Positions 40,225 to 50,139 of a stretch of DNA of 64,000 nt are shown here, piece after piece. The notes under the pieces were generated by a model that was not told where the DNA came from, made no database searches, and saw only the letters and a program-made list of their open reading frames with translations. The DNA lies in contig JAPOWQ010000001.1 in assembly GCA_026707585.1 (NCBI GenBank), positions 1 through 64,000 on the forward strand. The letters run 5' to 3'. Each line of letters starts with the position of its first letter. Positions within the stretch are counted from its first letter, which is position 1. The position numbers and the translations under genes are program-made. This stretch comes from Chloroflexota bacterium. Lineage in GTDB: Bacteria; Chloroflexota; UBA11872.

Positions 40225-41091
40225 ATGGCAACCGCCGTTTACCAGCCGTCCATTGACCTTGAGGCCTCGCTGGAGGCCAAGACGCAGTTTCTGCAGCGGA
40301 CGCTTGGCGGCTTGGAGAACGCGGTCGTGGCCTTTTCGGGCGGTGTTGACAGCACCTTCCTGGCAAAGATGGCGTTCGATGCCCTCGGCAACCGGGCGCT
40401 GGCCGTCACCGCCGTCTCTCCCAGCCTGGCCCAGGCCGAGCGGGACGATGCCGCCCGGTTCGCTGCCCAGATCGGCATTCGCCATGAGTTCATCGAAACG
40501 CGCGAACTGGATAACCCCGCCTACCGCGCCAACGACAGTTCCCGCTGCTTCCACTGCAAGGCGGAACTCTTCGACCGCCTGCGTGACTTCGTGGCCGAGC
40601 ATGACGTGCAGCACATGCTCTATGGGCCGGTTGTGGACGACCTGGGCGACTTTCGTCCCGGGATGGCCGCAAGCCGGGAACGGGGTGCTCGAGCGCCGCT
40701 GGTTGAAGCCGGCTTGCGCAAGGCCGAGGTCCGTGAGCTCTCGCGCAGGCTGGGCCTCCCCAGCTGGGACAAGCCGGCGGTAGCCTGCTTGTCGTCCCGG
40801 GTCGCCTACGGCAGCGAGGTCACCGTGGAGAAGCTGCGGCAGATCGAAGCCGGCGAGGCCCTGCTGCGCGCCGAAGGCTTCCGCGAGCTTCGCGTCCGCC
40901 ACCACGGCACGATTGCCCGAATCGAAGTCCCCGAGTCGGAGCTGGGTCGATTCACTCAGGACTCCGAGCGACGGCAGCGCATTCTTGACGGCCTGAAGTC
41001 GCTTGGTTTCACCTACGTGACCCTGGACCTGCAGGGATTCAGGTCCGGTGCCATGAACGAAGCCCTGCCGGTGATTTCGACCGACGAGTAG
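40225..41091 (+). CDS. larE: ATP-dependent sacrificial sulfur transferase LarE
   Basis: VVAFSGGVDSTFLAKMAFDALG (PP-loop), RCFHCKAELF, SWDKPAVACLSSRVAYG. Confidence 0.85.
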   Translation: MATAVYQPSIDLEASLEAKTQFLQRTLGGLENAVVAFSGGVDSTFLAKMAFDALGNRALAVTAVSPSLAQAERDDAARFAAQIGIRHEFIETRELDNPAYRANDSSRCFHCKAELFDRLRDFVAEHDVQHMLYGPVVDDLGDFRPGMAASRERGARAPLVEAGLRKAEVRELSRRLGLPSWDKPAVACLSSRVAYGSEVTVEKLRQIEAGEALLRAEGFRELRVRHHGTIARIEVPESELGRFTQDSERRQRILDGLKSLGFTYVTLDLQGFRSGAMNEALPVISTDE

Positions 41092-41145
41092 CGACCATCG
41101 CGGCGCGCGAGAACTGACGGTGCAGGTTCAGATCAAGGAGCGGCC

Positions 41146-42033
41146 ATGAACGTGGAGATTCGCGATGAGCGGTTTCGACTGGTGGTTGGCTACGACGCTC
41201 CGGTCGAGGAAGTGGCCGGCGGATTCGACTTCACGGAGGGCGCGGTCTGGAACCACGTTGAGGGCTACCTCATCTTCAGCGACATGCCCGGCAACGTCAT
41301 GCGTAAGTGGACGGCCGCGGACGGAATCCAGGTCTTTCGACAGCCCAGCAACATGGCCAACGGCAACACGTACGACGTGCAGGGACGACTGATCACCTGC
41401 GAACACGCCACCAGTCGAGTTACGCGCACGGAGCACGACGGCTCGATCACGGTCCTGGCCACGCACTACGACGGTAAGGAACTGAACAGCCCTAACGACG
41501 TGATCGTCAAGAGCGACGGCTCGATCTACTTCAGCGATCCATCGTTCGGACGGATGGAGTACTACGGGGTGCTGCGTGAACCTGAGCTCGACGTCCGCGG
41601 TGTGTACCGGCTCGATCCCGCGAACGGCGCGCTCAGCTTGCTGGTGGACGACTTCGACCAGCCCAACGGACTCACGTTCTCGCTGGACGAACAGCAGCTG
41701 TTCATCAACGACACGATGCGCGCCCACATCCGAGTGTTCGACGTGGATGCCGACGGCGGGCTCTCGAACGGCCGGATATGGGCCGAGTTGACCGGCGACC
41801 GCGACGGGCTGGCTGACGGCATGAAGATCGACACCCGAGGCAACCTGTACACGGCGGGCCCGGGCGGGGTGCAGGTATTCGCGCCGGATGCGACCTGCCT
41901 GGGCGTCATTCACGTTCCCCAGGGAGTGGCCAACTTCACCTGGGGCGACGCCGACCTGCGCAGCTTGTTCATTAATGCGGGCACAGCGCTCTATCGCACG
42001 CGAGTCAACGTCCCCGGTCGCACGTTGTTCTGA
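41146..42033 (+). CDS. SMP-30/gluconolactonase/LRE family protein
   Basis: FTEGAVWNHVEGYLIFSDMPGNVMRKW, LNSPNDVIVKSDGSIYFSDPSFG, DGMKIDTRGNLYTAGPGGVQVF. Confidence 0.85.
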   Translation: MNVEIRDERFRLVVGYDAPVEEVAGGFDFTEGAVWNHVEGYLIFSDMPGNVMRKWTAADGIQVFRQPSNMANGNTYDVQGRLITCEHATSRVTRTEHDGSITVLATHYDGKELNSPNDVIVKSDGSIYFSDPSFGRMEYYGVLREPELDVRGVYRLDPANGALSLLVDDFDQPNGLTFSLDEQQLFINDTMRAHIRVFDVDADGGLSNGRIWAELTGDRDGLADGMKIDTRGNLYTAGPGGVQVFAPDATCLGVIHVPQGVANFTWGDADLRSLFINAGTALYRTRVNVPGRTLF

Positions 42034-42166
42034 GGCAGAAACGACCTCAGGCATGTTGCTGACATCTCGGCCCCGGCGCTCTGGGTCGATACCGCTGAGG
42101 TCTAGCCGTTCGAGTGCGACTACGTGCACCAGGGCAGTGCGTGTCCTCGCGACGCTTCTATTCGCC

Positions 42167-43339
42167 ATGGTGTTCGCGACCTGCGGCGAGACTAGACACG
42201 ACCAGGCGTTGAAGCTCGGTTTGCTGACCTATATCAGCGAGGGTTCGGCGCAGAACGCGCAGGATCGGCAACGTGCGTTCCATCTGGCTATTGCCCACCT
42301 CAACCAGGCTGGCGGTGTGTTTGGCCGCACGGTCGAAGCTGTGGTTGCCGACACGGCACAGAACCCGGATCGGGCGGTGAGCGAAGCACGGCGCCTCGCG
42401 GAGGAGGAAGACGTGCACGCGATCGTGGGCCCCAGCACCAGCGTCAACGCGATTGCAGTGGCGGAGCGTGTGGCGGGGTCGGCCGGGATCCCCTTCATTA
42501 GTCCGGCGGCAGGCACCGCGCGCTTGACCGACGCTGCGGACAACGACTTCTTCTTCCGCGCCACCTTGTCCCACCGGGCGTATGGGCCGGCGCTGGCGCG
42601 ATTAGCGGGTGAGCGTGGCTTTGACAACGTCGGCGTGCTCTACCGCAACGATCTCTGGGGCCAGGGGCTGGCCCGGGCATTTGATCAGGCCTGGGACGGC
42701 GCGCTCCGGTCGGTAGCCGTGGAGATTGGCCAGGGCACTGTGGTCGATGCCCTGCGCGAGTCAGCCGCCGGCGGTGCCCAGGTGCTCGTCGCCCTCCTGT
42801 ATCCGGCCGAGGCTGTGATTGCAGCCCGCGAGGCGCTGGACCTTGGCCTCTATGATCAATTCTTGTGGAACGGCGCCCTGCGGAACCTTGATCTCATCGA
42901 AGCGATCGGCGCGGACGCGTTGGCCGACTCGTACGGCGTCGGAGCGTCCGCTACGGGCCAGCCTGCCCCGGCATGGGTGGAATCCTACGTCCAGACCTAC
43001 GGCGAGCCTCCGGTCGGCAGCTATGCCAGGGAGGTCTATGACTCCACCATCGCCCTTGCCCTGGCAGCCCAGGCGGGCAACAGCACAGACGGCACCGTCA
43101 TTCGCGACCATTTGCGCGCCGTTGTTTCAGGTCGTGGTGAGCCCGTCACCGCCGGACCGGACGGCGTGGCCCGCGCGCTCGAAGTGCTGGCCGATGGCGG
43201 TCAGATCGTCTACCAGGGCGCGTCGGGTCCGCTGGAGTGGGACGCCAACGGTGACTTGCGCCAGGGGTACGTGGGAGTCTGGCGCTACACCGCCGATGGT
43301 CGGATTGAACACGTCCGTCGAATCCTCTACGAGTCCTGA
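42167..43339 (+). CDS. Branched-chain amino-acid-type ABC substrate-binding protein (Peripla_BP_6-like); start uncertain
   Basis: LKLGLLTYISEGSAQNAQDRQRAFHLAIAHLNQAGGVFGRTVEAVVAD, IVGPSTSVNAIAVAE. Confidence 0.75.
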   Translation: MVFATCGETRHDQALKLGLLTYISEGSAQNAQDRQRAFHLAIAHLNQAGGVFGRTVEAVVADTAQNPDRAVSEARRLAEEEDVHAIVGPSTSVNAIAVAERVAGSAGIPFISPAAGTARLTDAADNDFFFRATLSHRAYGPALARLAGERGFDNVGVLYRNDLWGQGLARAFDQAWDGALRSVAVEIGQGTVVDALRESAAGGAQVLVALLYPAEAVIAAREALDLGLYDQFLWNGALRNLDLIEAIGADALADSYGVGASATGQPAPAWVESYVQTYGEPPVGSYAREVYDSTIALALAAQAGNSTDGTVIRDHLRAVVSGRGEPVTAGPDGVARALEVLADGGQIVYQGASGPLEWDANGDLRQGYVGVWRYTADGRIEHVRRILYES

Positions 43340-43461
43340 CATTCGTCAACGCGGGTGCCTCGCGCTCACCCTCTTGCGCCGCACGAATGCTGCCGGGTGG
43401 GAGCAATCGGCTATCTGCATACTCGTGACTGCGCCTTGAGACACTGCAAGAGGAGGCTGAC

Positions 43462-43599
43462 ATGGTGTCCTCTTCAGTGCCGCGGACCTCTCAGTGGGCC
43501 ACCATGCATCCCCACGCGGCGGCCTGGCTGAGCGTGATGCTCGACGATCCGGAGGTCGAATTAGTGGGCGTGTACCAGCCTGGGCGGAAGCTGTTCTAG
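43462..43599 (+). pseudogene. Truncated N-terminus of a Gfo/Idh gene (45-codon micro-ORF)
   Basis: MVSSSVPRTSQWATMHPHAAAWLSVMLDDPEVELVGVYQPGRKLF* versus PLRMVQWGTKHPHAAGWLSVMLDNPDVEVVGVYEDD at 45119. Confidence 0.7.
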
Positions 43600-44910
43600 T
43601 TGCGCAATGCCGTTGAAGCGTACGGACGGCAAGCCGATGCAAAGCCTGCGGTCGGCATGATTCGACTCGACCGCCGACATCCACGTGCGTCCAAAGCGGT
43701 CGCAAGCGTGCTGACGCTGGTGCTTCTTGTGGCCGGCCTGGGCGCCTGTGGCGAAGCGGCGCCGGCGGAGCCGCTGAAGCTCGGGCTGCTGACCTACATC
43801 AGCGCCGGGTCGCACCAGAATGCCCAGGACCGGCAGCGGGCGTTCCATCTGGCCGTCGCGCACCTTAACCAGGCGGGTGGAGTGTTCGGCCGGCCGGTTG
43901 AGACCGCCGTCGGCGACACCGCGCTCGATCCGGACACCGCGGTGGCCGAGGCTCGCCGCCTCATCGAGGACGAAGGCGTGCACGCGCTCGTCGGTCCCAG
44001 CACCAGCGCCAACGCACTGCCAGTAGCCGAGCAGGTGGCCGGACCGGCCCGCGTGCCCCTGATCAGCCCGTCTGCCACCTCGCCCCGCCTGACCGAAGCT
44101 GTGGACGACGATTTCTTCTTTCGCGCCGCCCTCTCCGACCTGGCGCAGGGGCCTGTGCTTGCCCGGATCGCCCGGCAACGTGGGTTCGACAACGTGGGCC
44201 TGATCTATCGGAACGACCTCTGGGGCCAGGGCCTGGCAGGAGCCTTCGAAGATGCCTGGGATGGCTCGCTTCGTTCGGTCGCCAGCGAACCGGGCCAGAC
44301 CAGCTTTGCCGAACCTCTGCGTGAGTCCGCGGCCGGAGGTGCCCAGGCCCTGGTTGTGATCCTGTTCCAGGCCGAGGCCATTGCCGCCGTTCGCGAGTCC
44401 CTTGACGGCGGCGTTTACGACCAGTTCGTACTTGGCGACGCCCTCAAGAACACCGAGTTGATCGAATCGATTGGGGCCGACGCGCTGGCTGGTACCTATG
44501 GCGCCGGTACGGCTATTCCGCCCGATAGCGAGTCCTCCGCCGCGTGGCTGGCGGCCTGGCTTGACGCGTATGGCGAGCCGCCCCGGGGCTCATACGTTCG
44601 CGAGGTCTACGACGCCACCATCGCCCTGGCGCTGGCCGCCCAGGCCGCGAACAGCACCGACGGCCTCGCTATCCGTGACCAGCTGCGCTCGATCGGCGTC
44701 GCTCCGGGCCAGTCGGTCGTCGCCGGCCCTGACGGAGTCGCCGAGGCGCTGGAGACGCTGGCCGACGGCGGTGAAGTCATCTACCAGGGCGCCTCCGGCA
44801 CGCTCGCCTGGAACGCGAACGGCGATCTCGCGCAGGGCCACGTCGGCATCTGGCGCTTCACGGCGGACGGACAGATCGAGGATGTGGAGGCCGTTCCGTA
44901 CCCGAGCTGA
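43600..44910 (+). CDS. Peripla_BP_6-like ABC substrate-binding protein (paralogue of 42167-43339)
   Basis: LKLGLLTYISAGSHQNAQDRQRAFHLAVAHLNQAGGVFGRPVETAVGD, LVGPSTSANALPVAEQV. Confidence 0.8.
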   Translation: MRNAVEAYGRQADAKPAVGMIRLDRRHPRASKAVASVLTLVLLVAGLGACGEAAPAEPLKLGLLTYISAGSHQNAQDRQRAFHLAVAHLNQAGGVFGRPVETAVGDTALDPDTAVAEARRLIEDEGVHALVGPSTSANALPVAEQVAGPARVPLISPSATSPRLTEAVDDDFFFRAALSDLAQGPVLARIARQRGFDNVGLIYRNDLWGQGLAGAFEDAWDGSLRSVASEPGQTSFAEPLRESAAGGAQALVVILFQAEAIAAVRESLDGGVYDQFVLGDALKNTELIESIGADALAGTYGAGTAIPPDSESSAAWLAAWLDAYGEPPRGSYVREVYDATIALALAAQAANSTDGLAIRDQLRSIGVAPGQSVVAGPDGVAEALETLADGGEVIYQGASGTLAWNANGDLAQGHVGIWRFTADGQIEDVEAVPYPS

Positions 44911-45118
44911 CAGCTCGAAATGGCCTGGGATTCCGTCCGGTACGGCTGGCGTCGGGGTCCGCCTTCAAGATGCATCCGGGCGCCCAGATCCGGCGACGAT
45001 TTGGTCGCGGCTCTGGCACGACAACCACGCGCATGGCGTCGGCAGCCGTTCGGCAAGCCAGCTAGGCTGAATCCCCGACGACGATCCAATCCGACGCCCC
45101 TGCAAGGAGCCGAGTCCC

Positions 45119-46111
45119 GTGACCCCTTCACCGTTGCGCATGGTTCAGTGGGGGACCAAGCATCCCCACGCCGCGGGCTGGCTGAGCGTGATGCTCGACA
45201 ATCCGGATGTCGAAGTCGTGGGCGTGTACGAGGACGACGCCGACCGCCGGCACGAGCTGGAAGCCGGCGGCGCCGCGCCCTGGAACCGGACGATCTGGCT
45301 CGACGACCTGGGCGACGTCCTGAAAGACGCCAGCATTGACGCGGTGGCTGCGGAGGGCGACAACTCTGAAAACCTCCAGCAGGGCGAGGCGGTTATTGCG
45401 GCCGGCCGCAACCTGCTCCTGGACAAACCCGCCGGACACGACCAGCCGAGATGGGAACGCGTGCTGGAGTCAGCGGCCGAGCAGGATTTGTACATCCAGC
45501 TCGGCTACATGTTTCGCCATCACGACGGCTACCAGCGCATCGCCAACTGGGCGCGGAGCGGCTTGCTGGGCGACGTCTTCGCCATCCGCGCCCACATGTC
45601 CACGTACGTCGAGCCGGCCACCCACTCGTTGCTGGCCAGCTTTGCTGGCGGCGTGTTCTACGACCTGTGCGGCCACGTGCTGGACCAGGTCGTCTGGACG
45701 CTGGGTCGGCCCGATCGAGTGACGCCGTTCATGCAGCGCGTGCGGCCCAACAGTGGCTTTGTTGACAACGGCGTGGCCGTGCTGGAGTACCCGGGAGCCC
45801 TGGCGATCGTGGACATCGCAGGCCTCGAGGTTGCGCCGCGCCCGCGGCGCTACGAGGTCTACGGTTCGCGCGGCTGGGCCATCATGGAACCCATGGAACC
45901 CGCCCAAACCGTGCGCCTATCGCTGGACAGCGCGCGCGATGGATTCCTGGAAGGTGAGCAGACAATGACGCTGGAGGCCCGGCCGCGCTACGTGGCCAGC
46001 CTGGAGGCGTTTGTCCGCACGCTTCGAGGCGAGCAGGCGCCGGAACGCTCACTTGAGCACGAACGCATCGTCCAAGAAACCGTCATGCGGGCAACCGGCG
46101 CCATCGCGTAG
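45119..46111 (+). CDS. Gfo/Idh/MocA family oxidoreductase
   Basis: HPHAAGWLSVMLDNPDVEVVGVYEDDADRR, AVIAAGRNLLLDKPAGHD. Confidence 0.8.
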   Translation: MTPSPLRMVQWGTKHPHAAGWLSVMLDNPDVEVVGVYEDDADRRHELEAGGAAPWNRTIWLDDLGDVLKDASIDAVAAEGDNSENLQQGEAVIAAGRNLLLDKPAGHDQPRWERVLESAAEQDLYIQLGYMFRHHDGYQRIANWARSGLLGDVFAIRAHMSTYVEPATHSLLASFAGGVFYDLCGHVLDQVVWTLGRPDRVTPFMQRVRPNSGFVDNGVAVLEYPGALAIVDIAGLEVAPRPRRYEVYGSRGWAIMEPMEPAQTVRLSLDSARDGFLEGEQTMTLEARPRYVASLEAFVRTLRGEQAPERSLEHERIVQETVMRATGAIA

Positions 46112-46133
46112 GCCGCTCAGGGGGTTGGCGGAC

Positions 46134-47075
46134 CTAGTTCCCTAGCCCCAGCGCCAGGCCGCCGAAGATCGACTGCAGCCGCGCTCGGTCCTCAGGCGGC
46201 AGCGGTCCCCGCGCCATGGCGGCCACATTGGCATCCAGGTGGTCGGGATTGGCAGTTCCCGTCAGCACGGTTGAGATGGCACTGGGCTCCAGCACAAAGC
46301 GATAGGCCGCTTCCGGTACCGATTCCACGTCGCCGTGGACTAGCCAGCCAAGCGGATCGTCATCCGGCAGCGCGTCGACCGCCAGGTGCCCGTCGGCCTT
46401 GAGTTCCGCAATCACTTCGCGAAGACGCTCAGGGTTTCCCAGTGCGCGGCGCACGGCGATCATCACGATCAGGCCGATGTCCGCGGCCTCGGCCGCTTCC
46501 AGTACGTCCTGCTCCGCCGTCTGGTGCAGCAGGTTGTAGCCGACCATGAACGTGTCGAAGTGTCCGTCCTCGGCCATGCGCCTAAAGGTCTCGTGGTGAA
46601 CGTCGGCGTGGGCCTGCTCGGTAACGCCCAGAAAGCCGACCTTGCCGGCGTGCTGAGCCTCACGCAGCACGGAAACGTGCTGCTCCACGACCGCGTCGTA
46701 CCGGTCCGGCATCAGGCCATGCACCTGGATCACGTCGATGTAGTCGAGCTGCAAGCGTTCCAGGCTTCGATCGATCGACGTCCCCACGTCCTCGGGACTC
46801 TTCAGTTCGCCGTCGGCAAGCGGGCTGTACTTCGTGGCCACCACGAACTCGTCGCGCGGAACCCCCGCCAGCCCATGCCCGAGCAGGATCTCGCTGTCGC
46901 CGTAGCTGGCCGCCGTGTCGAAGAAATTTATCCCGTGGTCCAGTGCCCGCCGCGTCAGGCGCCGGGCGTCATCCGGCGTGGTCCCGCGGTTCTGCCCCAT
47001 CTTGCTGGGGCCGCCCGTCCCCAGGCTGGCCAGCGACACGCGCAGGTCGGTGCGCCCTAGTCGGCGGTACTCCAT
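46134..47075 (-). CDS. Aldo/keto reductase
   Basis: MEYRRLGRTDLRVSLASLGTGG, HGINFFDTAASYGDSEILLGHGL, DYIDVIQVHGL. Confidence 0.9.
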   Translation of the reverse strand: MEYRRLGRTDLRVSLASLGTGGPSKMGQNRGTTPDDARRLTRRALDHGINFFDTAASYGDSEILLGHGLAGVPRDEFVVATKYSPLADGELKSPEDVGTSIDRSLERLQLDYIDVIQVHGLMPDRYDAVVEQHVSVLREAQHAGKVGFLGVTEQAHADVHHETFRRMAEDGHFDTFMVGYNLLHQTAEQDVLEAAEAADIGLIVMIAVRRALGNPERLREVIAELKADGHLAVDALPDDDPLGWLVHGDVESVPEAAYRFVLEPSAISTVLTGTANPDHLDANVAAMARGPLPPEDRARLQSIFGGLALGLGN

Positions 47076-47150
47076 CGCGATGACTCCAGATCTGATCGTG
47101 GGCTTGCAACATAGCGCGAGTGCGGCAATCGCGAAGGCTGCCGACGGGGT

Positions 47151-47178
47151 TTGGATCATGGCCAAGTGGGTGTATGAT
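47151..47178 (+). promoter_or_regulatory. Candidate csoR promoter (TTGGAT-N16-TATGAT)
   Basis: Read directly; ends about 10 nt before the GC-rich palindrome. Confidence 0.45.
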
Positions 47179-47187
47179 TGACTAGAC

Positions 47188-47203
47188 CACCCCACCTGGG
47201 GTG
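47188..47203. promoter_or_regulatory. Candidate CsoR operator CACCCCA-CC-TGGGGTG
   Basis: Perfect 7-bp inverted repeat in a GC-rich tract immediately upstream of csoR, of the type bound by CsoR-family repressors. Confidence 0.6.
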
Positions 47204-47235
47204 GGGTAAAGTAGCGCTCGCCGCCACGGAGACGC

Positions 47236-47613
47236 GTGATGGACCAGGAAACCCGCAGCCTCCTCAACCGCTGGAAGTCAATCCAGGGCCATGCCCGCGC
47301 GGTCGAGAAAATGCTTGAAAACGATGCCTACTGCGTGGACGTCCTCAAGCAGACCCTGGCTATCCAGGGCGCCATCGAGAAAGTCAACGCCGGCGTCCTG
47401 GAACGACATCTGAAGACCTGTGTCACGACCGCCATCGCCTCCGACGATCCCGCCGAGCGCGAGCAGGTGATCGCGGAGCTGATGGACGTGTTCAAGGGCA
47501 CCGGCCACTTGCGCCGCGTGAACTCCGCGGGCGAGGCCATCGAACGCGTCGCTGCCAGCCTCGAAAGTCGTGATGCGCCGCACCACGACCATGGAAACGG
47601 CCAGACCGCATGA
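47236..47613 (+). CDS. csoR: CsoR-family copper-sensing repressor
   Basis: [52 protein letters not shown] (Cys..His-x3-Cys fingerprint). Confidence 0.85.
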   Translation: MMDQETRSLLNRWKSIQGHARAVEKMLENDAYCVDVLKQTLAIQGAIEKVNAGVLERHLKTCVTTAIASDDPAEREQVIAELMDVFKGTGHLRRVNSAGEAIERVAASLESRDAPHHDHGNGQTA

Positions 47614-50093
47614 CCGCCGTGGCCGGACACGCGTTCACGTTGCCCGTCGCGGGCATGCACTGCGTCGCCTGCGTCGACCGGGTCCAGCAGGCCGTCGCGG
47701 AGGTGGCGGGAGTCCACGAGGCGTCGGTCAATCTCTCCGACGAAACCCTGGCTGTCCGCGCTGATCGAGGCCTCAAGGCCGCCGACGTCGCGGCCGCTGT
47801 CAAGTCGGCGGGCTTCGAGGTGCCAGCGGCCGAGCGCACGCTCCAGATCGAGGGCATGCACTGCGCCTCATGCGTGGGCCAGGTCGAGAAGGCCCTTGTG
47901 GAAGTTCCCGGAGTGCTTGACGCATCCGTGAATCTGGCCTCCGGCCAGGCCCTGGTTCGCCACGCCCTGGGCCATGCCGACGTCGGCGCGCTGCGGACGG
48001 GCGTCGAGCGCGCTGGCTTCAGCGTGCTCGAACCCGACACGCCCAACGAAACCTCCGAGGACGCTGCCGCTGCGGACGGAGGGCTTGAGGAGCGCCGCAG
48101 TCGCGAACGTCGCTGGCTCGGCATTCAGGCCGCCTTCGCTCTCGGCGTCGGGGCCCTGGCGATGTGGGGGGCGATGGAGGTCGTCGCGTGGGCGCCGGAT
48201 GTCCTTCGCAACCCCTGGGTCGTGATGGTCCTTGTAACGCCGGTTCAGTTCTGGTCCGGCTGGTCGTTCTACCGGGGCGCCTGGCTGGCGGCGCGACGCG
48301 CGAGCACGGACATGAACACGCTGGTAGCCATTGCCACCAGCGCCGCCTACGGCTACAGCCTCGTAGTCACCGTGTCGCCCGGGTTGCTGAGCGGCGTGGC
48401 CGGGGCCGACGTGCACTACTTCGAAGCATCCGCGGTCATCATCGGGCTGGTTCTGCTCGGCCGCTACTTCGAGATGGGCGCCCGAGCCCGGGTATCCGCC
48501 GCGATTCAGCGACTGCTGGACCTCAGGGCCAGGACGGCCCGGGTCGAGCGGAACGGACAGACCCTCGAGGTCGCGCTCGACGACGTACGGCATGACGATC
48601 TAGTCGTCGTGCGCCCGGGCGAGAAGGTCCCCGTGGACGGCCGGGTGCTCGAGGGCGCGTCGGCGCTGGACGAATCGATGATCACCGGTGAGAGCATTCC
48701 CGTGGACAAGGGCCCGGGCGACGAGGTGATCGGCGCCACGCTCAACACCACGGGCAGCCTGCGCGTTAACCCCACCCGCCTCGGCCGGGACTCGATGCTG
48801 GCGCAGATCATTGCTCTGGTGGAACGTGCCCAGACCTCCAGGGCGCCCGTGCAGCGGCTGGCGGACTGGGTGTCCGCCCGCTTCGTGCCCGCCGTGATCG
48901 TCATTAGCCTCCTGACCCTGGCTGTGTGGCTGGCGGTCGGACCCGATCCGCGGCTCACCTACGCGCTGGTCGCCATGGTTACCGTGCTGATCATCGCCTG
49001 CCCCTGCGCGCTCGGCATCGCCACGCCAACCGCCATCATGGTTGGCGTGGGCAAGGGCGCCGAACTGGGCGTCCTGGTACGCAGCGGCGAAGCACTGGAA
49101 ACGGCCGGGCGCGTCGACACCGTGGTGCTGGACAAGACGGGCACGATTACGAGCGGCCGGCCGGAGATCACGGACGTCATTCCGCTCAACGGCATGCCCG
49201 AGTCGGAAATCCTGCGCCTGATCGCCTCGGCTGAGCGCGACTCCGAGCATCCCATCGGCCAGGCCATCGTGCAGGGCGCGCGTGGCCGCGGTGTTGAACT
49301 GTCGCCGACTGGCCGGTTTCGATCGGTTACCGGCGGCGGCGTGCAGGCCCTGGTCGACGAGCGAGTGGTCCTGGTCGGCACGGCCGGCTTGCTGGCGGAC
49401 GCCGGAGTGCCGGTCGAATCCGCCGCGCGTCGCGGCGAGCAATTGGCCGCGCGGGGCCGCACGCCGGTCTACGCGGCGATCGACGGCGAATTGGCCGGCC
49501 TGCTGGGGCTGGCCGACACGCCGCGCCCCGAAGCCTCCAGCGCGATTGCGCAGCTCAGGGACTTGGGTCTGCGTGTGCTCATGGTCACGGGCGACCGCGA
49601 GGCCCCGGCCCGGGCCATCGCCCGCAAGGTCGGAGTCGACGAGGTCAGGGCGGAGGTGCGACCCGGCGACAAGGCCGCCATCGTGCGCGAATTGCAGACC
49701 GCCGGGCATCGCGTGGCCGTGGTCGGCGACGGAATTAACGACGCCCCGGCCCTGGCCCAGGCCGATCTGGGCATTGCCATGGGTTCGGGAGCCGACATCG
49801 CCATGGAAGCCGGTGACATCACCCTTGTGCGCGGCGATCTGGACGCTGCGGTCACGGCCATCCGGCTCAGCCGCTCCACGATGCGCACGATTCGGCAGAA
49901 CCTGTTCTGGGCATTCGCCTACAACGTGGCGTTGATCCCGGTCGCGGCCGGCGTCCTGTTTCCGGTCTGGGGCGTACAGCTCAACCCCATGCTGGCCGCC
50001 GCCGCCATGGCCTTCAGCGACCTGTCCGTCGTCGCCAACTCGCTGCGCCTGCGTCGCTTTGCTTCGTCGCCCAGGACGGCGCGGGCCGGCTGA
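47610..50093 (+). CDS. copA: Copper-translocating P-type ATPase with two N-terminal HMA domains
   Basis: [11 protein letters not shown] and [53 protein letters not shown]. Confidence 0.93.
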   Translation: MTAVAGHAFTLPVAGMHCVACVDRVQQAVAEVAGVHEASVNLSDETLAVRADRGLKAADVAAAVKSAGFEVPAAERTLQIEGMHCASCVGQVEKALVEVPGVLDASVNLASGQALVRHALGHADVGALRTGVERAGFSVLEPDTPNETSEDAAAADGGLEERRSRERRWLGIQAAFALGVGALAMWGAMEVVAWAPDVLRNPWVVMVLVTPVQFWSGWSFYRGAWLAARRASTDMNTLVAIATSAAYGYSLVVTVSPGLLSGVAGADVHYFEASAVIIGLVLLGRYFEMGARARVSAAIQRLLDLRARTARVERNGQTLEVALDDVRHDDLVVVRPGEKVPVDGRVLEGASALDESMITGESIPVDKGPGDEVIGATLNTTGSLRVNPTRLGRDSMLAQIIALVERAQTSRAPVQRLADWVSARFVPAVIVISLLTLAVWLAVGPDPRLTYALVAMVTVLIIACPCALGIATPTAIMVGVGKGAELGVLVRSGEALETAGRVDTVVLDKTGTITSGRPEITDVIPLNGMPESEILRLIASAERDSEHPIGQAIVQGARGRGVELSPTGRFRSVTGGGVQALVDERVVLVGTAGLLADAGVPVESAARRGEQLAARGRTPVYAAIDGELAGLLGLADTPRPEASSAIAQLRDLGLRVLMVTGDREAPARAIARKVGVDEVRAEVRPGDKAAIVRELQTAGHRVAVVGDGINDAPALAQADLGIAMGSGADIAMEAGDITLVRGDLDAAVTAIRLSRSTMRTIRQNLFWAFAYNVALIPVAAGVLFPVWGVQLNPMLAAAAMAFSDLSVVANSLRLRRFASSPRTARAG

Positions 50094-50139
50094 TAGTCAA
50101 GCGTGAATTGGCCGCCGGGCAGCCCGGCGCAGTCGAAGG

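Noticed and set aside
50114-50128. GCCGGG-CAG-CCCGGC hairpin after copA as terminator
   Set aside because: Short stem and no T-tract on either side
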